In this document: piece by piece, positions 51,647 through 62,760 of the stretch
How the letters are laid out: the number at the start of each line of letters is the position of its first letter
How positions within the stretch are numbered: the first letter of the stretch is position 1
Assembly: GCA_029834535.1 (NCBI GenBank)
Contig: JAQMWT010000524.1
Location: 558,001 to 622,000 of the forward strand
Direction: 5' to 3'
From: Chrysophaeum taylorii
Taxonomy: Eukaryota > Sar > Pelagophyceae > Pelagomonadales > Pelagomonadaceae
DNA: 64,000 nucleotides
Made by a program: the position numbers and the translations under genes
Notes under the pieces: model-generated
What the model was told of the DNA's origin: nothing
What the model saw: the letters and a program-made list of their open reading frames with translations, nothing else
The model's database searches: none

Positions 51647-53905
51647 GTTCTATCACAGTGTTATACATTTCTAATGAAGCATTCCAATGTTGTGACAACC
51701 TCTCCTCCAACCACGAACTTCCATTGTTTCATCTCGATTCAGTAGCCCATGTATTCATGTCTAACATCTCATCCGTAGATGAAACATCTACTTCCCAAAC
51801 TAAAATGAAACACATTCCTCTCATAACTCCAAGACAGCTACATGAGAAACATGCTTCTTTTGACAGAAAAGTACATGCCAGTGGCACTCTAGCTTTTCGA
51901 GATGCCCAGAGACATGCCACAAATTTTCACAACATTCACCATTCTAGTGATTCTCAGGCTATAATAGCTGTTCAGGTCATTGCCAGCCCGGGACATCATC
52001 CCTCAGATGTGCCCTACCGTAATTTTTTGTGTGGATTGTACCTTACATAAAGTACGTTTTCCTCACCCACATCATCTTACCAAGCAACCTTCATTTGAAA
52101 AAGTCTTTCAACCTGGTGAAGCCTGGGCATGTGATGGTGGTTACGTATCTGTCCTATCCGAATGGGGCTCTTTTCGCCACATTTTAGTTTTCAAATGTTT
52201 CATCTCTAAATTTTTGTTGGTGTACTTTTGTCGTACTACTAATGCTAGTGAATTTTGTAATGCCCTCGAGTTTGTTCGCAATTTTTGCTCCACCTATGTT
52301 CATGTACAATCAAAACAAATTTATTGTGACTCTTTTAAACCCTATTTATCTCAACACGTTACCACTCCCTTCCGTGTTGAACATGGCATTAATATGTCTG
52401 CTTTCCCTCCCTACTTACATGTGTTTAATCACGAAGTAGAAGCCGCTGTTGGTCATATAGCAACTGCTGCGTGTACACGACTCCGGCATATGCTTAATGT
52501 ATCCTATAAAGGTCACCGCCTAACAGATCCGGCACCACACTACCCGTGGGCTGTTATACATGCTATTCAATCGTACAATCTCCTCCCTAATGTCTCTCTC
52601 GAACGCATTTATAATAAAGTCCTAAGCCCCCAACAAGTTTTGTTGGACCAATGTAATGTTCCCCAACAAGACTACCTCAAACATTTTGGTTCTGTTTGTT
52701 ATTTGCATCTAAAATCTAATAAATTTCACAAATATGAACCTCGATGTCGTCCCTACATCTACTTATGTGGCGCTAATGTTATTAACCCTTTAGTCACACC
52801 CCATGTTAACCACTTAGCTGATGTTGTCCTCAATCCTGAGAACGGCCAAGTCCGTGTCTCTTCTAAACTTACCTTTCCTCATCTCACTTCTAATTCTCCT
52901 CCCGATTACGAACAACATCCCCCACCTGCACCTTCACCCGAAATACCCTTTTCTGTTCAACGCACCCCCAGTGATGCGGAGCAGAGGGGGAATGCTATGT
53001 CCAACGACATTGAACACGAGAGGGGGACTCCTTCACCCCTCGCACACGCTCCTACTCCCGTTCCCGCATGTGCTCCCGCTGCTTCTGCACCCACTGCTTC
53101 TGTCGCCACACCTCCGGCATCTGAAGTGTCATCCACCACTTTACCCATTTTACAATCCTATCGGTCCCTCTACTCCCAAGATGTCCTTCGTCTCACCCGC
53201 GGTCCTAATCACCCTCAGCCTCGTCGCAAGACCAATCTCACGGCTGTTCTCACTCGTATTGCTTCACCAACCGTTGCCGCTTATAAACAAGCTGGTGGCA
53301 CGCTTGCTGACTTCAAGTATGACCTCTCCAAGCAGTATATAACTTTCTGCGACCCCACCCTCCACTCCCTTCATATTGCTCACGGCATCCACTGGATGGC
53401 TATGCCTCCAGAGGGGGAATTTACACAAACTCTTCATCATCATGTTCACCAAGCGCTATTCCAGTCTTCTTCTGGTATGTGTCATAGTAGCCTTAACCAT
53501 CCGTCGGCGGATGCCACTCTTGTTCATCTCCTCGACGACTTTAGCTTCTCGGACCTTCACCTTCCTCGCGCTCTTGTTCATCTAATTTCTGAACACGCCC
53601 ACGCTTTTCGAGTTCCTCCCGCTCAATATGCCTATGCTTTGCTCACGCCTCATTCCAGTTTGGATCATAATGATGCTTCCTATGGTGCCTCCGAGCCTCA
53701 CCTCCCCGCCATTGAAGACTACATCACTGTGCAGTCTCATTACATTGATGCACACCTTGGAGATGACCCTCTACTAGTTATTCAACTTGTCGAAGATCCA
53801 GATCCCGATCACACTAACGCTATTGTTGATTCTTACACGATCATCCACCTTACCCATGCTCAAGATCCCAGCACTGTTGGTCCGGACGAATGTAAAATTC
53901 AAAGC
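51647..53905 (+). pseudogene. Element A integrase region
   Basis: Frame 51595-52050 continues after the SINE ('SITVLYISNEAFQCC', 'LITPRQLHEKHASFD'), then a shift leads into 51980-53923. Zinc/pre-integrase remnants 'CTLHKVRFPHP' precede the core: first Asp in 'WACDGGYVSVL', second in 'IYCDSFKPYL', Glu in 'NHEVEAAVGHI', an atypical but ordered D-D-E triad, followed by 'LKHFGSVCYLHLKSNKFHKY'. A Pro/Thr-rich linker leads to the RT. A frameshift lies near 53895. Confidence 0.72.
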
Positions 53906-55715
53906 CAAGGATATCAAGATTGATGAATATGAGTTGACCCGCCTCAAAGGTCTTTCTGAGGCTGACCGTAAGGCTTATATCTCCGCGATTTCTAAGGAGA
54001 TTTTTGACATTGTCAAGTTTGGCTGCTTTAAACTCTCGTTGCCTATGGTCAACTCCAAGCCCATTGATACCCGACTGGTATTACGAATAAAAACCAATGC
54101 TGCCGGCGAATACATCAAACATAAAGCGAGACTGGTCCTACGAGGATTCTTAGCTTCCCTGGGCACCGACTTTTTAAACACATTTAGTCCAATGGCGCAG
54201 CTCACCGGTATCCGTTGTGTTCTGGCGCTCGCAGCCCACCTCCGACTTCCCGTCTACCACATAGACGCCCCTAATGCCTTTGTTCAAGCCCCGATAGACT
54301 CTCATGTCTACGTTAAATTGCCACAAGGTATTCACCTACTTGATCCAGAAGATGCAAAATATCAAGGACGACGTCTCCCAAAACTACTTAAATCTCTTTG
54401 TGGATTACGACAGAGTGCTGCTCTTTGGAACTAAACCATAAATGGTTTCTTCGACACGCTAGGCTATAAACGCTTTCGAACAGATACACGCATCTATGCT
54501 AAAGTCCAATCCGATGCTACGTTTTTACTTTGTACGCTATCAGTGGATGATGTTGTTATCATCTGTACATCGGAAAGTCTACGTCGTGAATTCCAACAAG
54601 CCATGAAGAAGGAATACTCCGTTGAAAACTTTGAAGAAGTTCATACTCTCTTAGGTATGCGCATAACTCGCACTACCGATGGCTCCATCTCACTTGACTG
54701 CCAAGCTAAGATTGATGCATTGTTTGAAGAGTATCCCATCTTAACGCAGTTACGTCCCACATCAACTCCTATGTCCCCTTCAACTACATATAAAACTGTA
54801 GAGCCATCTTCTGATATGAAAAGTTCATCCAACACATCTTCTCCACCTTACTTGGCAAGCTCACTTTTGTACAGTTGGCCTGTCGCCCTGATTTATCACA
54901 AAGCCTCAGTCGCTGTTCCCAAGGAATGCATAATCCAGCGTATTTGCATGTCCAAGTATTACAGGAACTCTTCGCTATTTGCGCAAGCCTGAAAAACGCA
55001 ATCTTCGACTATGGTACTACTCCGGTTCTTCCGCTCTAATGGACCATCTTAGATTTCTCATCGGCAATCGTACCGATATGGCAACCATGCTGGATTACAC
55101 TAAAGAACAAGTGGATTCAGATAATTTTGATCCACTGGTCGCGTTCGTCGATGCTGATAATGCACCCTCTTATGAACAAGATCGCAAATCTACAACTGGT
55201 TATGCCATCTTTTTATTTGGTTCCCTCATCACTTGGAAGTCCAAACTACAGCCTATCACAGCTACTTCCACGCATGAGAGTGAACTTATTGCCCTTAATA
55301 TGTGTGCTGTTGACGTGGTCTGGTTACGTAACTGTTAACGGAAATGGCTTTTGCTATAAACCCGCAATACTATCTTCGCCAACCTCCAGGGAAAGATTTG
55401 TTATTAGATTATGATGCATATGACAACCCTCTCCCATCCGACATGTCATTTATGCGCAACAGTTCTATACTTGGAGACTCTGCTTCTGCTATCCATCTGT
55501 CAAATAATCCTGACAGTGCGACCAAAGCCAAAGCCATTAGCACACGCTGGTTTCGTATTCGTGACTATGTGCACCTAAGACGTATTCGCTTGCACCATGT
55601 TTCTGGCACCAAAAATATCGCTGATGGATTCACTAAACCCTTTGGTGCTCCTCTTTTCACTAGATTTCGCACGTTACTTGGTTTACAACAACCCATAGCC
55701 CAGCAAGATGCTTAA
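53890..55715 (+). pseudogene. Element A reverse transcriptase - RNase H
   Basis: Closely related to the RT at 36.2-38.1 kb (minus): 'TRLVLRIKTNAAGEYIKHKA', 'YHIDAPNAFVQAPIDSHVYV', 'KSLCGLRQSAALWN', then an in-frame TAA (54432-54434), then 'TLSVDDVVIIC' (both catalytic Asp kept), 'HTLLGMRITRTTDGSISLD', and after frameshifts near 54.9 kb the RNase H part 'AFVDADNAPSYEQDRKSTTG', 'ATSTHESELIALNMCAVDVV' and 'LGDSASAIHLSNNPDSA', ending 55715. Broken by one stop and at least two frameshifts. Confidence 0.82.
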
Positions 55716-56448
55716 TCATCACCCTTCACTATGTCCGCAATGACATTAAACTAGCCCTCCTGGAAAACGGTAATTGTGGCTCGCTGAAAACATAAAAAAA
55801 TATGAAGGTCTCCATAAAATGAATCCTGCCAAGACCAAGGATGCCGCGAGCCGAGGTTACTCAGTATTGAATCGTGGACGCGGTGGCATTTCTGCACTGT
55901 CCTCACCGTTTAATGCTTTGAACCCAGGACTTGCCCCTACTGGTTCTCCCAATAGCCGTAAACACCAAACATATCTTTCTGTTGCTCAAGGAAATAAATC
56001 CCCCCCAGTGACTCCTACGTCACGATCAAATCAACATAATCTTTAATATACTAACTCTCATGTTAAAAGCACAGAGTACTATCTGTTAAAGCACTGCAAA
56101 TTCGATGTTATGGCGATGATGTCTGGGAGCGTTCTTTCGCTTGGTACTCAACCACCAATTTTTTTGCTACCGTCACCTAAGGATCCTCAATGTTGGTATC
56201 AGCCCAGCCAACAGCTGCTTACTGGCGCACAACAAAACAACTGCATTGATAATCTTCATTTCTTGAGTTCCCTCCTGTGTCTAAAGACCAAACGTGTGCG
56301 CAATGCGCCTAATGTACCGGTAAATGAGGGTATTCGATTGCATCGATACCCACCTATTAAAGGCGTTGTCAAAGTCCATGTAATGTGTACCAAATGTTTT
56401 AATAAAACCGACGCACCGGGTACGCAGCTTGTTCTCGCTATCTTATCT

Positions 56449-56522
56449 TAACTACTAATCGACAGATGTTTGTCTGTCTGTCTGTTTGTTTGTCTTTAAA
56501 TGTCGACTGCTAAGAGGGGGGG
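56449..56522 (-). mobile_element. LINE-like 3' end with tail
   Basis: On the minus strand only ~30 bp of the LINE 3' end remain, followed by a (GACA/AACA)n tail and CATCTGTCGATTAGTAGTT. The same left flank and tail occur at 26653-26712, also abutting the Helitron-like segment. Confidence 0.7.
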
Positions 56523-56777
56523 GGTTGTTTGTCCCTCGATTTAGGGTAAGGATCAGGTAGGCGCGAGAGTAAGGACCAGGTAGGCGCGCGAGCCAGACAG
56601 TGACCAAGCCGTCCGCGGCGACCTCGCAGACTATTTCCACGACCCGCGGCGGCTCTTTCAGCGCGCCATTCTCACGCCCCGTCGAAACGATGTCGAAATG
56701 ATGTTGTCGATGCTGACAACGCGCGCGTGACCGCGGCCTTTTTTTCCCGGAGACGAGGCGTCGGAGTTCTTTGACTA

Positions 56778-57063
56778 GGTTGGGTCGGAAGACGACGCTT
56801 CGCCCTCAAGAGTCGAGTTTTGAACTCCCTGACAACCAACGGCATGCTGACTTTGATCGCGAGCTTAATGTCTTCGCAACCTCGACCCGTCGCACGGCCA
56901 CTGCAACGGTACCAGATATAGGTTGGGTCGGAAGACGACGCTTCGCCCTCAAGAGTCGAGTTTTGAACTCCCTGACAACCAACGGCATGCTGACTTTGAT
57001 CGCGAGCTCAAAGTCTTCGCAACCTCGACCCGTCGCACGGCCACTGCAACAGTACCAGATACA
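56778..57063 (+). repeat. 143 bp tandem duplication in helicase remnant
   Basis: Units 56778-56920 and 56921-57063, starting GGTTGGGTCGGAAGACGACG; near-identical, so recent. Not present in the copy at 27.7 kb. Confidence 0.88.
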
Positions 57064-57335
57064 TGATCGATCGTGTCGTTGTCACCGAGGCTCCTCCAGC
57101 CTGTATCCCTTAAGGCCCGCCGACGCCAAACGATCAGCAAGAGCCAGGGCCAGACGCCCCGCGAGGTCGGCGTCCTCTTGGCGAAGCCCGTCTTCTGCCA
57201 CGTCCAGCTCTACGTGGCTCTCTGTCGATCGGCAACCCCGAGGATATCCTCTTCTTGGTCGACGACTCCACCCTACTCCACACGTGCTGCGCAATACCGA
57301 TAAGCCCTCTCCCAGCGTCTACACGCGCACTATAG

Positions 57336-57648
57336 GTTAACTTACTGGGACCAGGTGAACTTACTGGAACCAGGTGAACTTACGGAGGTTAGAGATTGGG
57401 ACTAGGTGAAATTAGTGACCAGGCGAACTTACTGAGACCAAGTGAACTTACTGGGGTTTTTAGAGTAAACTCAAAGGTTAGCGGCGTGTGCGGATCAAAG
57501 CAGCTTAGATTGGCGGGGGTGACGGCGACGAGTTCAAAGGAAAGTGGATGTGAGCACGAGTGGGTTTACGCCGAATTTACTGGGGTTGGAGATTGGGACT
57601 AGGTGAACTTAACGGGGACAAGGTGAACTTACTGGCCTGCACTTGTTT
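57336..57648 (+). repeat. GTGAACTTACTGG motif cluster, second copy
   Basis: Same degenerate motif array as 28371-28687, ending in the same GGCCTGCACTTGT. Confidence 0.8.
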
Positions 57649-59013
57649 GAACTGAAGACGAAGTTAAAACGGACAAAATTGTCAAAATCATCGAAGAACA
57701 CTTGTCATCAGAACAACATGCCTCGCACTGCTTCGATGTGCCCCGTCCAATTTTCCTTTTGATCTGCGTTATGTGTAACCTGTCACTACATGGGACAGCC
57801 TTAACTAGGAATAGTCTTCAGTCGTTTCATCTTTCATGCCACAATGACCCAGCTGCACATATGCGAGCCATCATCCTACGCTTGGGCAAGTCTATTCCAA
57901 TAAATAAGATGCTCAAAGATGCGCTCATTAAATGTATGGCTACCCACAATCTTAATGCTTCTGACATAATAGTGAACCCAGACGACCATGCACCCCTTTT
58001 GCTACAGCTACCTCATATCTCGACCGTTAATGTTGAAATCCTTGTAACGGCTTGGTCATTACTACAGTCCGTCGAAGATATAAAGTCCGCATTGTTACAA
58101 ACCCGGATGAGTTGCTTGCTGTGCTCATTGAAGGTTTCGCTAATGATGTTTCTCACCAGCCTAATGATACTTCTCACGAGATGTTACCGCCAATGTTGGA
58201 CTACTTCCTTAAGTTAGCCCCAGAGCATCAAACTGCTTTTAAAAATGTACTTATCCAGGTTGGTTATCCCTCTGCCATAATAGACGCATTCTCAGACACT
58301 AAGTTGTCTGAGGGTAAACCAGCACAGTTGAACCTACGACAGTAGAACATACTGACAACGTGCATGAAACTTTGCGACAGTTAAGAGAAGAAATACAATC
58401 TCTATCTTTGCATATCGCCAAGAGTGATAAGCAATCTATAGAACGAGATCAACGACTTTCTGATGCCTTGGAAACCACAACTCAACTCAAAAATGCTAAC
58501 GATACCCTTAACGCGCAAGTGACCGAGAACATCAAGCACGTATCACTCTTAGACAACATACTTTCCAGCTATCAAATGCACCAGGATACTACATTGTCTA
58601 CCCTTGCTGTCTTAGCTCATGTGATTTCTAAGTCACTTATCACTTCTATTGAACAGTCTCCTCCAAATACTTTTGAGGAGGCACAGCAAAACATAATCGA
58701 CGATACAGCTGCTAGCTTACATACTGCTATGTCTGATGCACAGGACCATGTTATTCGCGCAACAGATCTGCACACCTTAACACCAGCTGCAGCTATGTCC
58801 TATTTGTCTTCTGTCATGTCACCACTTGTTGCTCTCAGCGATGCAATCACTATAAATAATGCTTCTAACGACCAATCCGAAGACCATGACTCTTCCTCTC
58901 CAGAATTAAAGAAACTTGAAGACAATAGTGATGATGAGTTGGACCACACATCTGATGCTGTGGATGCTGTTTCTCTACGCAATGTAACAACACGTCCAAC
59001 TTCCTCCTCCTAA

Positions 59014-59728
59014 CATTAATTGTTATGTTGCCTTCTCCTTTATGTTGTTGTTTTATGTTTAAGTTAGTCGCTGTTCTCATGTATCGTACACAAGCTTCAC
59101 ACTCAAGAACGTCTGGAAGGCATAAAGCCTTTCACACGTCGAGGGGGTCCAGAGCGCTACACTATAATGTGTACGACACTGGAACTCCTTACTCCTTTCA
59201 CACCTTTTTCTACTTGAGGGTTTTCTCTCCGTAATACGGCTTTCCCTCTTTCCTTCCTTACCCTTCCGCAATTATTTATTTCATGACAATGAGAATCGTC
59301 TGAAGCTTTCTACCAACATGGAGTAGGCCTCCAGGTGCGTACCGTCAGGTACGGGGTTTTCTGTTTAATTAACAGAGGCTTCGTTCCTCGTTGTCAGTGT
59401 AAACGCTTCTATGGGACTTAATGTCCTTAAGGAGCTAGGGCCTAAATCCCTACTAGAGATAGAAAATCTGAACTAGGGTTAGTACCCCCTGTTCTAGGGT
59501 TAGTTCACTTAACTTTGCCACCTTTGGTTTAAGAAAACGCTGTGTTATTCACACCGGCTGTCCTCGATTAAGAGACAGATTCGAGGACAGACTACCACTG
59601 TTCTCACACTCTGCTGAAGGGTGACCCAGTAATCATTACTGTTCTCTAGGTATTGGGCACCAGTCCCGGTATCAGCAGAGTCCCAGGATTTCCAGACAAG
59701 TCAAGTTCACTGACGTTCCTGAACCAAA
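59014..59728. other. Junction region: element A 3' end and element B leader
   Basis: Contains the CGAGGGGG purine tract and the 39 bp sequence at 59148-59186, then ~500 bp without coding potential before the gag of element B. LTR edges cannot be set. GGTATCAGCAGAG near 59669 resembles, with a mismatch, the initiator-tRNA primer-binding site used by many LTR elements. CTAGGGTTAGT occurs twice near 59474 and 59493. Confidence 0.4.
59148..59186 (+). repeat. 39 bp sequence shared with 42256-42294
   Basis: Identical to 42256-42294. Here it directly follows a purine tract, so it is probably the first bases of the element A 3' LTR. Confidence 0.6.
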
Positions 59729-61435
59729 ATGCCGACGAACCAAGAACGCCAGAAGGAGATAAGAGAGCAAGAAGCCCGTATAGAAGCCAAGTACCAAAGA
59801 GACATGCAACAGCAAGCTCAAGCGTACGAAGCTCGGCATAAAGAAGAGATTTTAGACCAAGAAACTCGCTTGATGGCACAAATAAGCGCTTTGTCCACCC
59901 AAGTGCAAGCAACGCAAGCACCACCACCTGCCGTCGCTGCTGCGACTCCGCCTCCCACTCCGGCTCAACAAGATCCCAAGTCTAAGGTCAACACCTTTAG
60001 TGACCCCCCTAGCGCCGTCCTCAAGTCGATGGACAACGCTCAAGTCACACCCCAAATGCTTTCGTTTCGTGTCATGCAATTGTTCGTCGAACATCTGATG
60101 CCTGAAACAGGTATAACTCAGTACTTCCTACAGGGCTTCTACACGTGGGAATCCGTCCTGCGCGGATCTAACGATCTCGCTGACGCTCTCCTAAGCCACT
60201 GTATCGACGAATACGACAAGGACCCCGACAACCACTCTACCGCCGGGAACACGCAAAATTTCCAAGGCCGTCACGTCTACTACAAGGGTGTCTACCGCAA
60301 GTTCGGCAAGCACTTCCTGGACAACGTCTACGAGCCAAAACTGCAAGAACTCAAAGATCAATACAAGGACCCAACCGATATGACAAAAGGCAAGTTGTAT
60401 CCAATAACTCGACCACCTCTCCAAGGAAAAGAAGCCGACTTCATCGTATATCACCGCGAGACTGTACACCCCCTATTTCGCCGTTTCCTACATGCCGGTG
60501 GCGACTCCGTCAAGCACCCAGCGTACGACGAAATCGACGCACTCGAATCCTCCTACCCAATAGGACTCGAATTCGTGCTACAAGTTCGCCTCGCACTCGA
60601 TAAGCATACGGGCCAAAACCACATCCATCATGCGCATTAGGTTTACAATGCCTTTCTGGACACGCCGTTCAACCCTGAAATCCATGAGCCAGCTCACTAC
60701 ATCGATTACATGCGTCATGTCCAGCAGCAGCTCCGCCAGATCACCACGGACGCTTCTCTCCAACTTCCCGACGACAAGATCCTCGAAGAAATTCACCAAA
60801 ATCTCCGCTTCAAGTACCCCCCAAGCTTACTTGACTCCCGCGCCCCAACACACATCAAGGGCTTTGCACGTCTTGCTAACTGTTTGCGCACTCCCAGCGA
60901 TTCGCTGTTACTCGACGAAGACAAGGACGCCATCCACCACCTTCCTAAGCTCATCGCTCGCATTACCGTCATTTCAACATTCGAGCTCAACTTTTGGGCT
61001 CACCTCAAGCCCCACCCCACCCTTAACTTCAAGCCCTTGCGCTTCGTTACGGACTTTGGTCGTCTGCCAACAAAGGACAAAGACAACCCACGCTTTCGCT
61101 CCCGCCGTCATGGTCTCCACCTAACCGAAGACGATGATGAAACCTCTCCCTGTGAAGACGAAACCCCACCGGACCCCACTGAAGCCACCGACCCTGTCGC
61201 CGTTTTCTCACGGAAGCCAACCTTGATCAAGAGGAAGACAATAACCCCATTCACCAACTGCGCGCCTACCGCAAGAAGCAAATTTCGCGTCACGTCAAAA
61301 AGCCCCCTCCAGGCAAAAAGCCGCCTAATCCTCGCTCCCCGTCTTACTACGACGTCAATGACAGTCCTAAACCCAAGGCCACCCCTGTCACCCCACCGAA
61401 GAACACCGTCCCCGCGCTCCTCCTGTCTCCTCTGA
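59729..61435 (+). pseudogene. Element B gag
   Basis: Starts 'MPTNQERQKEIREQEARIEA' with a coiled-coil N-terminus, an Ala/Pro-rich spacer, and a helical capsid-like region. A single in-frame TAG (60638-60640) splits 59729-60640 from the continuing frame ('VYNAFLDTPFNPEIHEPAHY') that stays open to 61435. Beyond a frameshift near 61270, 'KKPPPGKKPPNPRSP' and, at 61611-61922, a very acidic tail ('DDQPDEDDAETDDQED') probably belong to it. It is not alignable by eye with element A gag. Confidence 0.65.
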
Positions 61436-62115
61436 CAAACGCGAACACCCGCATCTTCGAAAGGCCACCTTCCCAACACAACCTCATCCACCCAAACCGT
61501 CTACTCCAGACCAACGCTTCAAGGTCCCCCTTCGTGAAGTTCGTCGCAAACTCCAAACCATTCGCAATCTTAGCCAAGCCGGTCGCCAACATACGTGCAG
61601 CTCCGAGCATATGAACAAGCTCATTAACCTCATCACCACCATTTCCGACGAGGTACTTCTTTCCGAAGCCGAAGCTGACGCCGCCGAATTTCTCCAGATG
61701 TTAACGCCCGATCCCCAAGATGATCAACCTGATGAAGACGACGCCGAAACCGATGACCAAGAAGACAAAGGACATCTCGGCTTCCATGACGACAAAGGTC
61801 AGCTAGACCTCTACGCCGACGCCATTCCCGAAACCCAAGATGAAGAAGACTCCGCCGAAGCCTACGCCAAACGTCACAATGACTACATGCGTGCTCTCCA
61901 CAAGAGTCGGCTTTTTCCCTGATGGTTGCCGACGACGCCTGTGCCGACAACCACGCCTTACTTCATCAGGCACCAAACCTCCAGATGATGAATTTCCCGA
62001 CTTCATCCATTATCTCGACACGAGTCGCAGATTTTCTTTGTACCACTTACACTCCAGACACGACCTCAAAGAAGACTAGCTCCCTGCACGGATGCAATGC
62101 AATGGCCCCGGCACA
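61436..62115 (+). pseudogene. Element B gag C-terminal acidic region
   Basis: Frame 61611-61922 ('MNKLINLITTISDEVLL' then Asp/Glu-rich) with upstream open sequence 'FKVPLREVRRKLQTIRNL'. A small shift near 61920 leads towards the protease. Confidence 0.5.
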
Positions 62116-62760
62116 GAAACCTCATTGATTGACGGTGGCGCATCATTTTTGCTTTACGCGCACAATTCAAAATTTTGTTCCCGAGACCATCCGCCGAATT
62201 CCCGAACATACTATTCATATGGGACGAGGCACTCTTACCAGTCACTTTATCGGCGTTAAACCGTTGTATCTGCAGGCTGCAGGTCTCTCTTCAAAGGATG
62301 CACAAGACAACACAGGTTACGTATTATATCTCGTATTTATGGTAGTCCCGCAATTTCGACAAGGTCTTCAAGTTATTGCAACATCCCAGCTTAAAGCTCT
62401 GCATGTACAAGCAACAGACCCGCCACTGCCTCACGAGCCCTACCTGTATGAGCTCTTAAAATCCTCGACCTCAGACCCCCACAATTACGCCACACTTCTA
62501 GGAAAGACCGCCGTCGTACTTGCCGCTCGCAAGCCTAACGGCCTGTTGTCCCTGCCATCCCATCCCCGGCAAACATTCGCCACTGTGGTTAGCTTTCACA
62601 CACGAAAACGAATGTCACTCCACGATGAGATTGCACACATCACACGGCATGTCGCAAAGACACGCTCACAATCGCACACGCTTGACTTCGCGAAGTTACA
62701 AAACCATTCCATGTATCTTACCGCACTGCTCAACATCAAATCTCCTGTCGTCCACTATGC
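62116..62760 (+). pseudogene. Element B protease region, frameshifted
   Basis: The active site reads 'SLIDGGASFLLYAHN' from 62122 (D-G-G-A-S, Copia usually D-S-G-A-S). A +1 shift follows and the frame 62129-63067 gives 'GRGTLTSHFIGVKPLYLQAA', the strand after the protease flap. The sequence then runs into a helical linker before the DNMT, as in element A. Confidence 0.65.

Larger units (their letters stand above)
56523..57648 (+). mobile_element. Helitron-like remnant with PIF1-helicase C-terminus, second copy
   Basis: Repeats 27701-28687. Helicase pieces: 'SLRNLDPSHGHCNSTRYMID' (near 57016-57075) and, in another frame, 'RRQTISKSQGQTPREVGVLL' and 'KPVFCHVQLYVALCRSATPR' (57115-57240), which is a typical PIF1 end. 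It carries a private 143 bp tandem duplication (56778-57063). It is inserted in the third ORF of element A. Confidence 0.7.
46075..59013 (+). mobile_element. Element A: Copia-type retrotransposon encoding a DNA methyltransferase
   Basis: About 13 kb including nested insertions. Order: gag, protease, C5-DNA methyltransferase, integrase, RT-RNase H, third ORF; integrase before RT is the Copia order. It is AT-rich compared with the host genes. Gag through DNMT share one frame with single in-frame stops (TAG 48098, TGA 48803, TGA 49082, TAG 50600), so it is a moderately decayed copy. Later insertions: SINE at 49660, SINE with a nested LINE at 51093, and a LINE plus Helitron-like segment at 56449-57648. 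A purine tract (CGAGGGGG) near 59140 marks its 3' end. Confidence 0.82.
55716..59013 (+). pseudogene. Element A third ORF, interrupted by transposons
   Basis: Pieces: 55774-56046 (Ser/Pro/Asn-rich), 56110-56448 with 'VHVMCTKCFNKTD' (first Cys pair), then after the 56449-57648 insertions 57651-58345 with 'ICVMCNLSLH' (second Cys pair), 'HMRAIILRLGKSIPINKMLK' and further helical sequence, and 58360-59013 with a probable coiled coil ('LREEIQSLSLHIAKSDKQSI', 'LKNANDTLNAQVTENI'). It is collinear with the third ORF of the 33-39 kb element, so it was a real gene of this lineage. No family is recognised; a nucleic-acid-binding or envelope-like role would be guesswork. Confidence 0.6.
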
